From: Salinibacterium sp. NG253
GTDB lineage: Bacteria; Actinomycetota; Actinomycetes; Actinomycetales; Microbacteriaceae
Direction: 5' to 3'
Assembly (NCBI RefSeq): GCF_015864945.1
Contig: NZ_JADYWF010000001.1
Coordinates: 372,378-436,377, forward strand
Length of the DNA stretch: 64,000 bases
Of this stretch, positions 55,654 to 64,000 are shown one piece after another (the first letter of the stretch is position 1; each line of letters opens with the position of its first letter). Under the pieces are notes generated by a model. That model was not told the DNA's origin, made no database searches, and was given only the letters and a program-made list of their open reading frames with translations. The translations under genes were made by a program, and so were the position numbers.

Positions 55654-55902
55654 ATGGCACTGTCCACTGAAGAAGTTATGGCCGGATTGGCTGAGCTCAT
55701 CAACGACGAGACCGGCATTGCGACCGACACTGTTGAGATGGGCAAGTCGTTCACCGATGACCTCGACATCGACTCCATCTCGATGATGACGATCGTTGTT
55801 AACGCCGAAGAGAAGTTCGACGTCAAGATCCCCGACGAAGAGGTAAAGAACCTCAAGACCGTCGGTGACGCAGTGAACTTCATCACCAACGCTCAGGCGT
55901 AA
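55654..55902 (+). CDS. acpP: Acyl carrier protein
   Basis: An 82-residue carrier with Ser41 in DLDIDSISMM, the site of the phosphopantetheine arm (DSIS in place of the common DSLD). AAGGAGAA is 6 bp before ATG 55654, the best ribosome binding site in this operon, consistent with high expression. It carries growing acyl chains between FabD, FabH and FabF. Confidence 0.96.
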   Translation: MALSTEEVMAGLAELINDETGIATDTVEMGKSFTDDLDIDSISMMTIVVNAEEKFDVKIPDEEVKNLKTVGDAVNFITNAQA

Positions 55903-55920
55903 CACCCGCTCGACGTGGAT

Positions 55921-55947
55921 GGCCAACCGCACTCGCTGCGGTTGGCC
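55921..55947 (+). terminator. Hairpin between acpP and fabF
   Basis: An 11-bp perfect stem GGCCAACCGCA / TGCGGTTGGCC with a five-base loop, but no T tract. It lies 18 bp after the acpP stop. It could partly terminate transcription or protect the acpP mRNA 3' end. Confidence 0.55.
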
Positions 55948-56015
55948 TCCGCGCAGCACTGCAGAAGTCTGCCGTTGGCGGGCTTTCTGAGCCATGCACT
56001 CAAAAGGAACGTGAA

Positions 56016-57251
56016 ATGACCAAAAAGATCGTTGTCACCGGTATCGGTGCCACTACGCCCATCGGCGGAACCGCGACCGAGTCGTGGAACGCCCTTCTCG
56101 CTGGCGAATCCGGAGCCCGCTCTCTCGAGCAGGACTGGGTCGAAAAGTATTCTCTCCCCGTAACGTTTGCGGCGCAGGCAAAAGTGCGCCCCGAAGAGGT
56201 TTTGGAGCGCGTCGAGTACAAGCGACTCGATCCTTCCAGCCAGTTCGCCCTCATCTCGGCACGCGAAGCGTGGGCCGATGCGGGCTCACCTGACGTCGAC
56301 CCTGAGCGTATTGGTGTTGACTATTCCACCGGTATCGGCGGACTCTGGACGCTCCTTGACGCGTGGGACACCCTGCGCGAAAAGGGTCCACGCCGCGTTT
56401 TGCCGATGACTATTCCGATGCTGATGCCGAACGCTGCTGCAGCCGCCATCAGCATGGCGATCCCGTCACGTGCCTATGCTCGCACCGACGTTTCTGCGTG
56501 TGCCTCCAGCACCGAGGCTCTCGCCAACGCCTACGCTCACCTTCAGGCAGGGCTTGCGGATGTCGTGATTGCCGGTGGAACGGAAGCAGTGGTTCACCCG
56601 CTTCCTATCGCCGCGTTCGCGTCGATGCAGGCACTCTCGAAGCGCAACGACGACCCGGCGACGGCTTCGCGCCCCTACGACGTCTCCCGCGATGGTTTCG
56701 TTCTCGGCGAAGGAGCCGCAACGCTCGTTCTGGAGACCGAAGAACACGCTCTTGCTCGCGGCGCACGCATTTATGCTGAGCTCGCCGGTGGCGCTGTCAC
56801 GAGTGACTCGTACCACATCACCGCTCCCGACCCCGAGGGAACCGCCGCAGCACGCGCCGTGCGCGACGCCCTCGAAGCTGCCGGAGCAACGCCAGAAGAC
56901 GTTACCCACATCAACGCGCACGCCACGAGCACGCCCGTTGGCGATATTGCCGAGTACAAGGCGCTCCTGCGCATTTTTGGTGACCACCTGCCCAACATTC
57001 CGGTTTCCGCCACCAAGGGCGCGACCGGCCACCTCCTGGGCGGCACAGGGGCACTCGAGGCGATCTTCACGGTGCTGGCACTCCATCACCGCACGGCTCC
57101 CCCGACCATCAACCTCACGAACCAAGACCCCGAGATTCCGCTGGACGTCGTCACGTCGCCCCGCGATCTCGGCTCAGGCCCCCAGCTGGCCATCAGCAAC
57201 TCGTTCGGCTTTGGTGGACACAACGCTGTCGCCGCATTCCGTTCGGTTTAG
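56016..57251 (+). CDS. fabF: 3-oxoacyl-ACP synthase II
   Basis: A 411-residue elongating condensing enzyme. The active-site Cys (near 163) is in DVSACASSTEALANAY; the two His are in NAHATSTPVGD and KGATGHLLGGTGAL. The C-terminus SNSFGFGGHNAVAAF is typical. It is the last gene of fasR-fabD-fabH-acpP-fabF, followed by a strong terminator. Confidence 0.96.
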   Translation: MTKKIVVTGIGATTPIGGTATESWNALLAGESGARSLEQDWVEKYSLPVTFAAQAKVRPEEVLERVEYKRLDPSSQFALISAREAWADAGSPDVDPERIGVDYSTGIGGLWTLLDAWDTLREKGPRRVLPMTIPMLMPNAAAAAISMAIPSRAYARTDVSACASSTEALANAYAHLQAGLADVVIAGGTEAVVHPLPIAAFASMQALSKRNDDPATASRPYDVSRDGFVLGEGAATLVLETEEHALARGARIYAELAGGAVTSDSYHITAPDPEGTAAARAVRDALEAAGATPEDVTHINAHATSTPVGDIAEYKALLRIFGDHLPNIPVSATKGATGHLLGGTGALEAIFTVLALHHRTAPPTINLTNQDPEIPLDVVTSPRDLGSGPQLAISNSFGFGGHNAVAAFRSV

Positions 57252-57288
57252 TCACGGAGCTGGCTCGGCCGCTTTAGCGAGTTGAGTG

Positions 57289-57340
57289 TTAACGAAGAAT
57301 CGCCCGTCCGATCAATGATCGGACGGGCGATTCTCGTTAA
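57289..57340. terminator. Terminator after fabF (bidirectional)
   Basis: A 17-bp perfect stem GAATCGCCCGTCCGATC / GATCGGACGGGCGATTC with an AAT loop (57297-57333), and an outer TTAACG/CGTTAA pair around it. It lies between the convergent fabF and SDR genes. Confidence 0.9.
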
Positions 57341-57380
57341 GCGTTGTCAGTGCGTGAACACGCTCCGCTAGGTTCGAGCG

Positions 57381-58118
57381 CTAGTTGACCGCGCCGTCGC
57401 CCGCGAGAACCCCACCGTCGATGATGAATTCAGATCCGGTCGAGTAACTTGCGTCCTCGCTGGCGAGGAAGAGAACCATTTTGGTGACTTCTTCCGGCTC
57501 TCCGAGACGAGGAATCGGCGTGCTTGAGTCGTCGGTCTCCAAGCCATCAGTCATGGGAGTGCGGATGTTACCGGGGTGAACAGAGTTGACTCGCACACCC
57601 TGGTGTCCGAGTTCCATGGCGACAGACTTCGTCAAGCCGCGAAGGCCAAACTTGGAGGCTGTGTAGCCGTGGAGGGCGGCGAAGCCCTGCATGCCAGCCG
57701 TCGACGAGATGTTCACGATAGAGGAGGTCTCGTTCTTGACCAATTCGGGTGCCGCCGACTTGATGCCGAGGAAGGCGCCGGTGAGGTTAATCCCGATGAT
57801 CAGCGACCAATCCTTAGCGGTATAAGTGTCGAGAGTGCCGAAGTTTGCGATTCCGGCGTTGTTGATCAGGACGTTGAGGCCGCCGAAGGTGTCGACCGCA
57901 AGCTTCACAGCCGCAAGCCACTCTTCCTCGTTGGTGACATCGAGGTGGGCATAGACGGCACTCTCACCAAGTTCGTCCGCGAGAGTCTGGCCCTCAGCAT
58001 CCAAAACGTCGGTGATGACAACCTTGCCACCCTCGGCGACAATGGCACGACTGTGGGACTCGCCCATTCCGCGGGCACCACCGCTAATGAGAACTACTTT
58101 TCCGTCAAAACGAGACAT
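57381..58118 (-). CDS. Short-chain dehydrogenase/reductase
   Basis: A 245-residue classical SDR. The cofactor motif GGARGMG is at 13-19, with LDVTNEEEW (an Asp that fits NAD(H) better than NADP(H)) and NNAGIANFG. The catalytic Ser138/139, Tyr152 and Lys156 are in NISSTAGMQGFAALHG and GYTASKFG. The start ATG 58118 is preceded by GGAAGGAA; a longer frame to 58220 is unsupported. It resembles 3-alpha-hydroxysteroid or glucose dehydrogenase-like SDRs, but the substrate is unknown. Confidence 0.86.
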   Translation of the reverse strand: MSRFDGKVVLISGGARGMGESHSRAIVAEGGKVVITDVLDAEGQTLADELGESAVYAHLDVTNEEEWLAAVKLAVDTFGGLNVLINNAGIANFGTLDTYTAKDWSLIIGINLTGAFLGIKSAAPELVKNETSSIVNISSTAGMQGFAALHGYTASKFGLRGLTKSVAMELGHQGVRVNSVHPGNIRTPMTDGLETDDSSTPIPRLGEPEEVTKMVLFLASEDASYSTGSEFIIDGGVLAGDGAVN

Positions 58119-58470
58119 GATGTTCCTTCCAAATCCTGAAATAGTTTCAGCCGGAAGAACAAGGTCCGAGGACCCGGGAACGGTCCGTTGTGGCAACCGT
58201 GCCCGAAAACTTCCGGCCACGTCTTAACGCTACGCCGGGAGTCTGCTGGAAGCTACCTGAACGGCACGCTCGCAGCGAACAATCAGTCGCACAAATGTGC
58301 AGACCGAGGGAATTAGAGGATGGAACGACATCCATCATGGAGAGAGCACTCTCCATCAAAAGTCGAATCGACGGAATCGAGCACGACGTCAACGCAGTCA
58401 TGCCATTCGATGAGTGGAATCCGAGTGTCAACCGCAACTTCTGGGAGAGCCGTGCGTTCGGAAATCATCG
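58119..58470. other. Gap upstream of the SDR gene
   Basis: A 352-bp stretch between the SDR start and the DUF3145 stop, both on the minus strand. Open frames in it lack codon bias and start signals. It should hold the SDR promoter, but I see no clear -10/-35 pair. Confidence 0.4.
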
Positions 58471-58974
58471 TCAACCTACCTTGTGAAGCCACACAACTGC
58501 AGAATCTTGACTGGCGTGACGGAACGACTCAAGTTCGTCGTCCCACGCCTGGCCGAGAGCAAGGCGAAGTTCGCGGTGCAGCTCGAAAGCATCGGAACCC
58601 GCAGCTTCCATCGCGTAGCGCAAGCGGTCTTCCGGAATCACCATGTTGCCGACGCTGTCGGTCTGCGCGAAGAAGATGCCGAGGTCGGGCGTGTGCATCC
58701 AGCGACCGCCGTCCGAACCCGGACTCGGGTCTTCGGTGACTTCGAAACGGAGGTGTTCCCATCCACGCAGGGAGGATGCAAGCGTGGCACCGGAGCCCTG
58801 CGGCCCCTCCCAATAGAACTCAGCACGCTGAGAACCTTTGAGCACGGGTTGATCATCCCAGTCAAAGTTCACGGCACGTTCAAGGGCGCGACCAGCAGCC
58901 CACTCGATGTGTGGGCAGAGCGCGCGAGGAGCAGAGTGCACGTAGAGCACTCCGCGAGCGTTTTGTGCAGTCAC
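58471..58974 (-). CDS. DUF3145 family protein
   Basis: A 167-residue protein with TAQNARGVLYVHSAPRALCP at the start, EWAAGRALERAVNFDW, FYWEGPQGSGATLAS and the GRWMHTPDLGIFF segment typical of actinobacterial DUF3145. It has no known function. The GTG start at 58974 follows GGAG by about five bases; a longer frame upstream lacks support. Confidence 0.87.
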   Translation of the reverse strand: MTAQNARGVLYVHSAPRALCPHIEWAAGRALERAVNFDWDDQPVLKGSQRAEFYWEGPQGSGATLASSLRGWEHLRFEVTEDPSPGSDGGRWMHTPDLGIFFAQTDSVGNMVIPEDRLRYAMEAAGSDAFELHRELRLALGQAWDDELESFRHASQDSAVVWLHKVG

Positions 58975-59169
58975 GATATCTCCGTTCCGTTGGATGCGAC
59001 TTCCCCATCGACCCACGAACGGTGCCTGTGACGGCACGGAGCTGTTAAATTGTGCGGCGAACCGCTTGGGGACATTATCCCCGAATAATCCGCCAAAACA
59101 CAAGCGTGTAGTTACATTTACGCAATTTGGGCGCAATCGTACCCACTCGAGAGGAACCGCTGACGCGGA

Positions 59170-60012
59170 TTATGCGCGGTCGAGGGCCTCAGGAAGCGTC
59201 ATCCGCCACTCTTCTGGAGCGTCTGCAGCCGGTGCAGCAGGCAGGTTGCCCTTGCCATCAGGCTCGGGAATCGCCGAGATGAGCGCTCGCGTGTACGGAT
59301 GCACTGGGTCATTCCAGATCAGATCCGAAACGCCAGATTCGACGATCTTGCCGCGGTACATCACCACGGTGCGGTCGGCGATGAGGCGCACGATAGCGAG
59401 GTCGTGAGAGATGAAGAGCAACCCCGCGCCGGCATCGAGCGCGAGCTTGCGCATCATGTCAGCGACGGATGCCTGGCTGGACGCATCCAGAGCAGAAATC
59501 GGTTCGTCGGCGACCAAGAGATCGGGGCGCGCAGCCAAGGCGCGAGCGATAGCGACACGTTGACGTTGCCCACCCGAGAGTTCGTGAGCGTAGCGCGACA
59601 CCATCTCGATGGGGAGCCCGACACGTTCGAGCCATTCTTCGGGCTGCGAGCCTTCATCGCCACGTTCAACGGCAGCGCGGATGCCTTCTGATATCTGCTG
59701 CCCCACGCGAATCCGCGGGTTCAGGGATGAGTTGGGATCTTGGAAGACCATCTGGATCGATGTGAACTGTGCGCGACGACGGCGAACACCCAACAACGGA
59801 ACTTCAGAACCGCGATAGGTCACAGCGCCGGCACGAGGCTTTTCCATTCCCACAACAGCGCGGGCCAAGCTCGACTTGCCACAACCGCTCTCCCCCACGA
59901 GAGCCAGCACTTCGCCGGGAGCAATCGTGAGCGAAACCTCGTCGACCGCGCGTACGACAGTCGCACCGTGGTACTCAATAACGAGGTCTGAAACCTCAAG
60001 CAGTTCACTCAT
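59170..60012 (-). CDS. Oligo/dipeptide ABC transporter ATP-binding protein (DppF/OppF type)
   Basis: A 280-residue ATPase subunit. Walker A is GESGCGKSS (40-48), the signature is LSGGQRQRVAIARALA, Walker B is LLVADEPISALD and the switch His is in LLFISHDL. The C-terminal extension with HPYTRALISAIPEPD is typical of the Opp/Dpp family. Its start overlaps the upstream ATPase gene by 4 bp (60009-60012). It is the last gene of the operon. Confidence 0.9.
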   Translation of the reverse strand: MSELLEVSDLVIEYHGATVVRAVDEVSLTIAPGEVLALVGESGCGKSSLARAVVGMEKPRAGAVTYRGSEVPLLGVRRRRAQFTSIQMVFQDPNSSLNPRIRVGQQISEGIRAAVERGDEGSQPEEWLERVGLPIEMVSRYAHELSGGQRQRVAIARALAARPDLLVADEPISALDASSQASVADMMRKLALDAGAGLLFISHDLAIVRLIADRTVVMYRGKIVESGVSDLIWNDPVHPYTRALISAIPEPDGKGNLPAAPAADAPEEWRMTLPEALDRA

Positions 60013-60863
60013 TCGCTTGCCTCCTCGAAGCCAGCAGCGCCCGGTAGTGACGCAAGCAGCTCGCGCGTGTACGCGTGCTGCGGATTCACGAAGATTTCGC
60101 TGCGCACATTCGACTCCACAATCTCGCCATGACGCATCACCGCAATGTCATCCGCAATCGCGCTCATCACCCCGAGGTCGTGGGTTACGAGCAGCACTGC
60201 GAGTTGGCGCTCATCGGCCAGATCACGCAGAAGGTGCAGGATGCCCGCCTGAACGGTCACGTCGAGCGCCGTAGTCGGCTCATCGGCGAGCAACACGATC
60301 GGATCGCAGGCCAAAGCGATGGCGATAGCGATGCGCTGGCGCTGGCCGCCCGAAAACTGGTGCGGGTAGCGGGCAAGAGCCTCAGCCGGATTCGGGACTC
60401 GAACCCGATCGAGCAGCTCGATAGCGTGCGCCCGTGCCTGCTTAGCGGACATCTTCAAATGGCGCTTCACGTGATCAGTGAGCTGCGTGCCCACCGTCAA
60501 CTGCGGGTGCAGACTCGACGAGGGGTCCTGGAAGATCATCGCAATACGACGCCCACGAATATCGTTGAGCTGCCGATGAGTCATTCCCACCAACTCGGTG
60601 TCGCCCAAACGAATCGAGCCCCCGACGACGGCGTTGCTCGGCAACAATCCCAACATCGCGAGCGACGTGACCGTCTTGCCCGAGCCCGACTCCCCCGCGA
60701 GACCCTGGATGCGTCCGGGGGTAAGCGCGAGGCTGATGCCCTTAACGATGGACTTCAGGTTCTTACGCGAGCCGATGCCGATAGTGAGGCCGGCGACCGT
60801 GAGCACCGGCGTGGTGCTTGCGGCTGCGGCATCCGCAGTCTGAGGTGTTGTGATGTCGCTCAT
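60009..60863 (-). CDS. Oligo/dipeptide ABC transporter ATP-binding protein (DppD/OppD type)
   Basis: A 284-residue ATPase with Walker [10 protein letters not shown], signature [16 protein letters not shown], Walker [13 protein letters not shown] and switch His in [23 protein letters not shown] at the C-terminus is the Opp/Dpp family end. A short Ala/Thr-rich stretch precedes the domain. It is coupled by 4-bp overlaps to both neighbours. Confidence 0.9.
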   Translation of the reverse strand: MSDITTPQTADAAAASTTPVLTVAGLTIGIGSRKNLKSIVKGISLALTPGRIQGLAGESGSGKTVTSLAMLGLLPSNAVVGGSIRLGDTELVGMTHRQLNDIRGRRIAMIFQDPSSSLHPQLTVGTQLTDHVKRHLKMSAKQARAHAIELLDRVRVPNPAEALARYPHQFSGGQRQRIAIAIALACDPIVLLADEPTTALDVTVQAGILHLLRDLADERQLAVLLVTHDLGVMSAIADDIAVMRHGEIVESNVRSEIFVNPQHAYTRELLASLPGAAGFEEASE

Positions 60864-61714
60864 GACCGTGCCCCCGCTCGCGATACCTGGGAGGTGGGAT
60901 CGAAGATGTCTCGCAGTGAGTCACCCACGAAGTTGAACGCCATAACGACGGTGAGGATGGCCAGCCCAGGGAACAACCCGATCCACCAGCTGTCGAAGTT
61001 TTGGATGGCGGCAGAAATCATGGAGCCCCACTCGGCCGTCGGCGGCTGCGCACCGAGACCCAGGAACGAGAGGCCAGAAAGCAACAGGATCGCGGTTCCC
61101 ACATCGAGGCTCGCGAGAACCAGAATCGGACCAACCACGTTGGGCGCGATATCGACGCGCAAAGTTTTGAACGGCGAGAAGCCCATAAGACGGCCAGCCA
61201 TGACGTAGTTCTGCGTTCGCAACCCCAACACGATACTTCGCGTCATTCGGGCATATTGCGGCCACGAGACCACAAACGCGGCGATGACGGCGTTGAAAAG
61301 CGACGGACCAAGAGCAGCCGCAACGACCATCGCGAGGATGACCGTGGGGAAAGCCATGACGAGGTCCGTCAGCCGCATGAGCAACTCATCGACCCACTTG
61401 CCGAAGTAGCCGGCAATGGCGCCAATGAGGGTTCCCACGACGAGCGACATCAGCACGAGCATGAGCGCCAGCGGGATCGTGACGCTGGCACCGGTCATCA
61501 GGCGGGAGAAAATGTCACGGCCGAGAGCATCCGTGCCCATCAGAGTGTCGATACCGGGGGCCTGCAGTCGCGGCAAGTCTTGCGACAGCGGATCGAAAGG
61601 AACCCACAACCGCGCAGTGAAGGCGATGCCCACCCACGTGATGGCGATAACGGCACCAATGACGCCGAGCGGAGTAATCCACGCGGCGGGAATCTTTAGC
61701 CAACGCTTTCTCAT
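60860..61714 (-). CDS. ABC transporter permease (DppC/OppC type)
   Basis: A 284-residue membrane subunit with six helices. It starts MRKRWLKIPAAWITPLGV at ATG 61714, overlapping the DppB stop by 3-4 bp. The N-terminal LMGTDALGRDIFSRLMTGA and EAA-loop region with GRLMGFSPFKTLRVDIAPN are typical of OppC/DppC. The long upstream frame to 61870 lies inside DppB and is not used. Confidence 0.88.
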   Translation of the reverse strand: MRKRWLKIPAAWITPLGVIGAVIAITWVGIAFTARLWVPFDPLSQDLPRLQAPGIDTLMGTDALGRDIFSRLMTGASVTIPLALMLVLMSLVVGTLIGAIAGYFGKWVDELLMRLTDLVMAFPTVILAMVVAAALGPSLFNAVIAAFVVSWPQYARMTRSIVLGLRTQNYVMAGRLMGFSPFKTLRVDIAPNVVGPILVLASLDVGTAILLLSGLSFLGLGAQPPTAEWGSMISAAIQNFDSWWIGLFPGLAILTVVMAFNFVGDSLRDIFDPTSQVSRAGARS

Positions 61715-62772
61715 GCGAGCCTCACCCTCGGGTCGAGTACACCGTAAAGAAGGTCGACGGCGAAGTTGATAGACAGGTAGACAACGCCAACGACGAGACC
61801 GACGCCCATGACGCCGGGCAGATCGAGGCTGGTTGCCGAGTTGTAGGCGTAGCTGCCGAGGCCGGGCCACGCGAACACTGCCTCGACGAGCACAGTGCCC
61901 GAGAGCAGCGTTCCAAACGCAAGACCCACGATCGTGAGGATGGGCAGCGATGCTCCGCGAAGCACGTACCCGAAGAGTAGGCGGGGACCGCTGAGCCCCT
62001 TCGCACGGCCGGCACGCACATAATCGGCATCCAACACCTCGAGCACAGAAGTGCGAACGAAGCGCGTCAGGAGCCCAATTGTGAAGAGCGACAACACGAA
62101 GACGGGAAGCATAAGGTGCGCGAGCGCATCAGTGAATGTCACCCACTGGCCGGCCAGGAGCGCATCGACCGTGTAAAAACCAGTCACGGTGGGCGGCGGC
62201 GCGAGGGCCGGCGAGAGACGCCCCGAACCGGGCGCGATGCGCAGTTGCAGGAAGAAGAAGTTGAAGCTGACCAGTGCCATCCAGAATGTGGGGATGCTGA
62301 GGCCGATCAGCGAAAACACGCGAACAAGTTGGTCGCTGATCTTGCCGCGGCGGTAGGCCGCGAGCGAACCGAGCGCAACACCAACACCAAGGCTCACGAC
62401 GATGGCCAGCAGAGCAATCTCGACCGTGGCGGGAACGGCCTTAGCAAGGTCGTCGGCCACCGGCTGGGTAGTGCGCAGTGAGATACCCATGTCGCCGTGG
62501 AACAGGCCGCTGATGTAGTTGGCATACTGCACCGGGAGCGGCTGGTCGAGGCCGCGCTCCTTGATATACGCCTCGACGGTGGCGGGGTTGCTCGCCGCCC
62601 CTTCACCGAGTGCTGCCGCAATGGGGTCACCCGGCACCAGGTTCGCGAGAGCGAACGTGACAATAGTGACTCCGAAGAGGAGCAGGACTGAGGTTCCGAG
62701 GCGACGAAGCAGGTACCCGACCAGAGGTGATCTGGCCGAGTACCTGCGGGTCGCGCGGGGTGTATTTCCCAC
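61711..62772 (-). CDS. ABC transporter permease (DppB/OppB type)
   Basis: A 353-residue membrane subunit with the N-terminal LLRRLGTSVLLLFGVTIVTF helix, LVPGDPIAAALGEGA segment and the cytoplasmic EAA-loop RAGRAKGLSGPRLLFGYVLRG, all typical of OppB/DppB. It follows the binding-protein gene by 14 bp and precedes DppC. Confidence 0.88.
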   Translation of the reverse strand: MGNTPRATRRYSARSPLVGYLLRRLGTSVLLLFGVTIVTFALANLVPGDPIAAALGEGAASNPATVEAYIKERGLDQPLPVQYANYISGLFHGDMGISLRTTQPVADDLAKAVPATVEIALLAIVVSLGVGVALGSLAAYRRGKISDQLVRVFSLIGLSIPTFWMALVSFNFFFLQLRIAPGSGRLSPALAPPPTVTGFYTVDALLAGQWVTFTDALAHLMLPVFVLSLFTIGLLTRFVRTSVLEVLDADYVRAGRAKGLSGPRLLFGYVLRGASLPILTIVGLAFGTLLSGTVLVEAVFAWPGLGSYAYNSATSLDLPGVMGVGLVVGVVYLSINFAVDLLYGVLDPRVRLA

Positions 62773-62786
62773 GCTAGAGATTCTTT

Positions 62787-64000
62787 CTACTTAGCTTGCA
62801 GTTCAGCGATGTCCATCGTCCACGTGGAGTTGTAGGCAACTCCATCAATGTACGAGGCGGTCGCAATGTTCGAGCCGGGAACGATCAACGGAACGAACGG
62901 GCCACGCTGCTGCAGCGCTTCAGCGAAGTTGCTGAAGGCAGTCTCGCGCTCGTCGAAGTTCGTGGCGTTCTCTGCTGCTGCAGCGAGGTTCACCACGTCG
63001 CTGTCTTGGTCTGCGGTCCAACCAGCGCGCAGTCCGACCTTCTGTCCGGCCGAGAACGGCAGGAAGTTAGCGGAGTCGGCGTAGTCAGGGCCCCAGAACC
63101 AGATGCTGAAAGCTTCGGTTCCGTTGACGTAGCTATCGATCTGGGTGGTGAACGGCGCCGGAGCGAGTTCGATGGTGATTCCGGCATCCGCAAGCTGCGA
63201 CTGAACGCGCTCGGCGAGCGGGGTGAAGCTCACTCCACCAACCGGGTAGTCGTTCGGGTATTCGAGCGTGATGCTCTCACCGTCGTAGCCGGACGCTTCG
63301 AGCGATGCTGCTGCAACGTCGAGGTCTTGCGCCACACCGTTCTCCAGCGCGCCGAGGAATGACGGCGGGATAACACCGGTTGCCTGCTCAGAGCCGGCAC
63401 CAGCAAGTTCGAGCAGTGCCGGGTAGTCGAGTGCGTAACGAACCGCATTCGCGAAGTCGGCGTTGGCGGTAACGCCACCTACCTCTTCGCTCTGGTTGAT
63501 CAGAAGGAAGATCGTCTGAGCCGACGGTGTCGAGAAGATGTTGATGCCATCGCTCAGGCTCGCGACCTGGTCACCGCTGAGGTCAACGGCTACCTGCGAG
63601 TCATCGCCCTCAAGGTTGATCTTCTGGGTTGCGGCCTCAGAAACGTTGCGGATAACAACGCGAGTGAAGTCGATGTCTTCCTCACCGTTATAGTTCTCGT
63701 TCTCGGTGAGCACTACCTGGGACTCGAAGTTGATCGAGTCGAGGATGTACGGGCCGGAACCAGCGGACGTCTCGTTCAAGAATGCTTCAGCAGCATCCGA
63801 GTCATCGGTCGTTCCGCCGTTTTCGATAACGAGAGCGGAGTTCAGGATGGCGAGCGACGGGTTCGTCATGAGGGCGGGGAGCTTGAGCGACGGGGTCTCC
63901 GTGCTGAGCTCAACGGTCATGTCGTCGATCTTGGTGACGGTGATGCCGTTCATCAAGAAGTTCGCCTTGCTCTCGGTCATTCCCGCAACGCGGTTGAGCG
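62787..64000 (-). CDS. Extracellular substrate-binding protein, SBP_bac_5 type (5' end outside window)
   Basis: The C-terminal 404 residues of the solute-binding protein of the Opp/Dpp-type transporter; the N-terminus with its signal peptide is beyond the right edge. The frame is open through the ATG at 63980, which is internal (it reads NRVAGMTESKANFLM across it). ANAVRYALDYPALLELA and SIWFWGPDYADSANFL are typical of family 5 binding proteins. It is the first gene of the five-gene operon. Ligand (di/oligopeptide or other) is unknown. Confidence 0.88.
   Translation of the reverse strand, partial: LNRVAGMTESKANFLMNGITVTKIDDMTVELSTETPSLKLPALMTNPSLAILNSALVIENGGTTDDSDAAEAFLNETSAGSGPYILDSINFESQVVLTENENYNGEEDIDFTRVVIRNVSEAATQKINLEGDDSQVAVDLSGDQVASLSDGINIFSTPSAQTIFLLINQSEEVGGVTANADFANAVRYALDYPALLELAGAGSEQATGVIPPSFLGALENGVAQDLDVAAASLEASGYDGESITLEYPNDYPVGGVSFTPLAERVQSQLADAGITIELAPAPFTTQIDSYVNGTEAFSIWFWGPDYADSANFLPFSAGQKVGLRAGWTADQDSDVVNLAAAAENATNFDERETAFSNFAEALQQRGPFVPLIVPGSNIATASYIDGVAYNSTWTMDIAELQAK

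Noticed and set aside
58147-58437. Open frame of 96 codons upstream of the SDR gene
   Set aside because: No ribosome binding site, no codon bias and no recognisable domain.
1-64000. Mobile elements, prophage or genomic island
   Set aside because: No transposase, integrase or attachment repeats were seen, and the gene order follows conserved actinobacterial blocks.

Overview
The window is a chromosomal stretch of a moderately high-GC actinobacterium. The marker set (SepH, a HrdB-type SigA with an Ala/Lys-rich head, DUF3071/DUF3093/DUF3145/DUF3159/DUF3710/DUF4191/DUF4193 proteins, polyphosphate glucokinase, homodimeric AceE, a FasR-led fab operon) points to the order Micrococcales, most likely family Microbacteriaceae (Salinibacterium/Rhodoglobus-like; the genus is a guess). 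Coding density is very high. There are many 4-bp start/stop overlaps, few Shine-Dalgarno-less genes lack a -10-like box just upstream, and I see no insertion sequence, prophage, CRISPR array or rRNA. Two blocks follow gene orders known from other actinobacteria: dut/DUF3710/DUF3159/sepH/sigA, and pepA/lpd/sucB/DUF4191/RDD/glnA1/glnE/glnA2/panB through ahpE/aceE/fab.

Layout. 1-7.5 kb: aconitase (cut by the window edge), the DUF3159-DUF3710-dut operon, DUF3093, DUF4193, sepH and a nucleotide pyrophosphatase/phosphodiesterase. 7.5-12.2 kb: topoisomerase IV subunits parC and parE, convergent around a shared terminator. 12.4-17 kb: a small zinc-binding protein, a sugar-transfer ATP-grasp protein facing a CofE-like ligase, sigA, and a PAC2 protein. 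17-24.6 kb: leucyl aminopeptidase, lipoamide dehydrogenase and the 2-oxoacid dehydrogenase E2, then a membrane pseudokinase where lipB-lipA often sit, DUF4191 and RDD. 24.6-36.5 kb: nitrogen assimilation (glnA1 behind a GlnR-type operator, glnA2-glnE) surrounding a three-gene polysaccharide operon (GT2 synthase, membrane-anchored GH26, UDP-sugar dehydrogenase), then panB. 36.5-41.1 kb: a 55-residue protein, methionine aminopeptidase, polyphosphate glucokinase, a VIT1-like transporter, RNase P RNA, a degenerate zinc-ribbon protein and Nif3. 41.1-47.1 kb: one 1,994-codon gene joining about 1,500 residues of low-complexity acidic sequence to an NCS1 permease. 47.3-57.3 kb: PLP decarboxylase, tRNA-Val, AhpE, pyruvate dehydrogenase E1, and fasR-fabD-fabH-acpP-fabF. 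57.4-64 kb: an SDR, DUF3145 and a Dpp/Opp ABC transporter whose binding protein runs off the right edge.

How the genes work together. AceE, SucB and LpdA are components of the 2-oxoacid dehydrogenases, and AceE lies directly before the fatty-acid synthesis operon that uses its acetyl-CoA. GlnA1, GlnA2 and GlnE form the ammonia assimilation and adenylylation module. The GT2/GH26/Ugd operon probably makes and trims a uronic-acid-containing or related exopolysaccharide. The most unusual items are the giant NCS1 fusion, the polysaccharide operon with a possible small zinc-ribbon leader ORF, the pseudokinase, an apparent ATT start for FasR, and a clear 11-bp-periodic GlnR box before glnA1.
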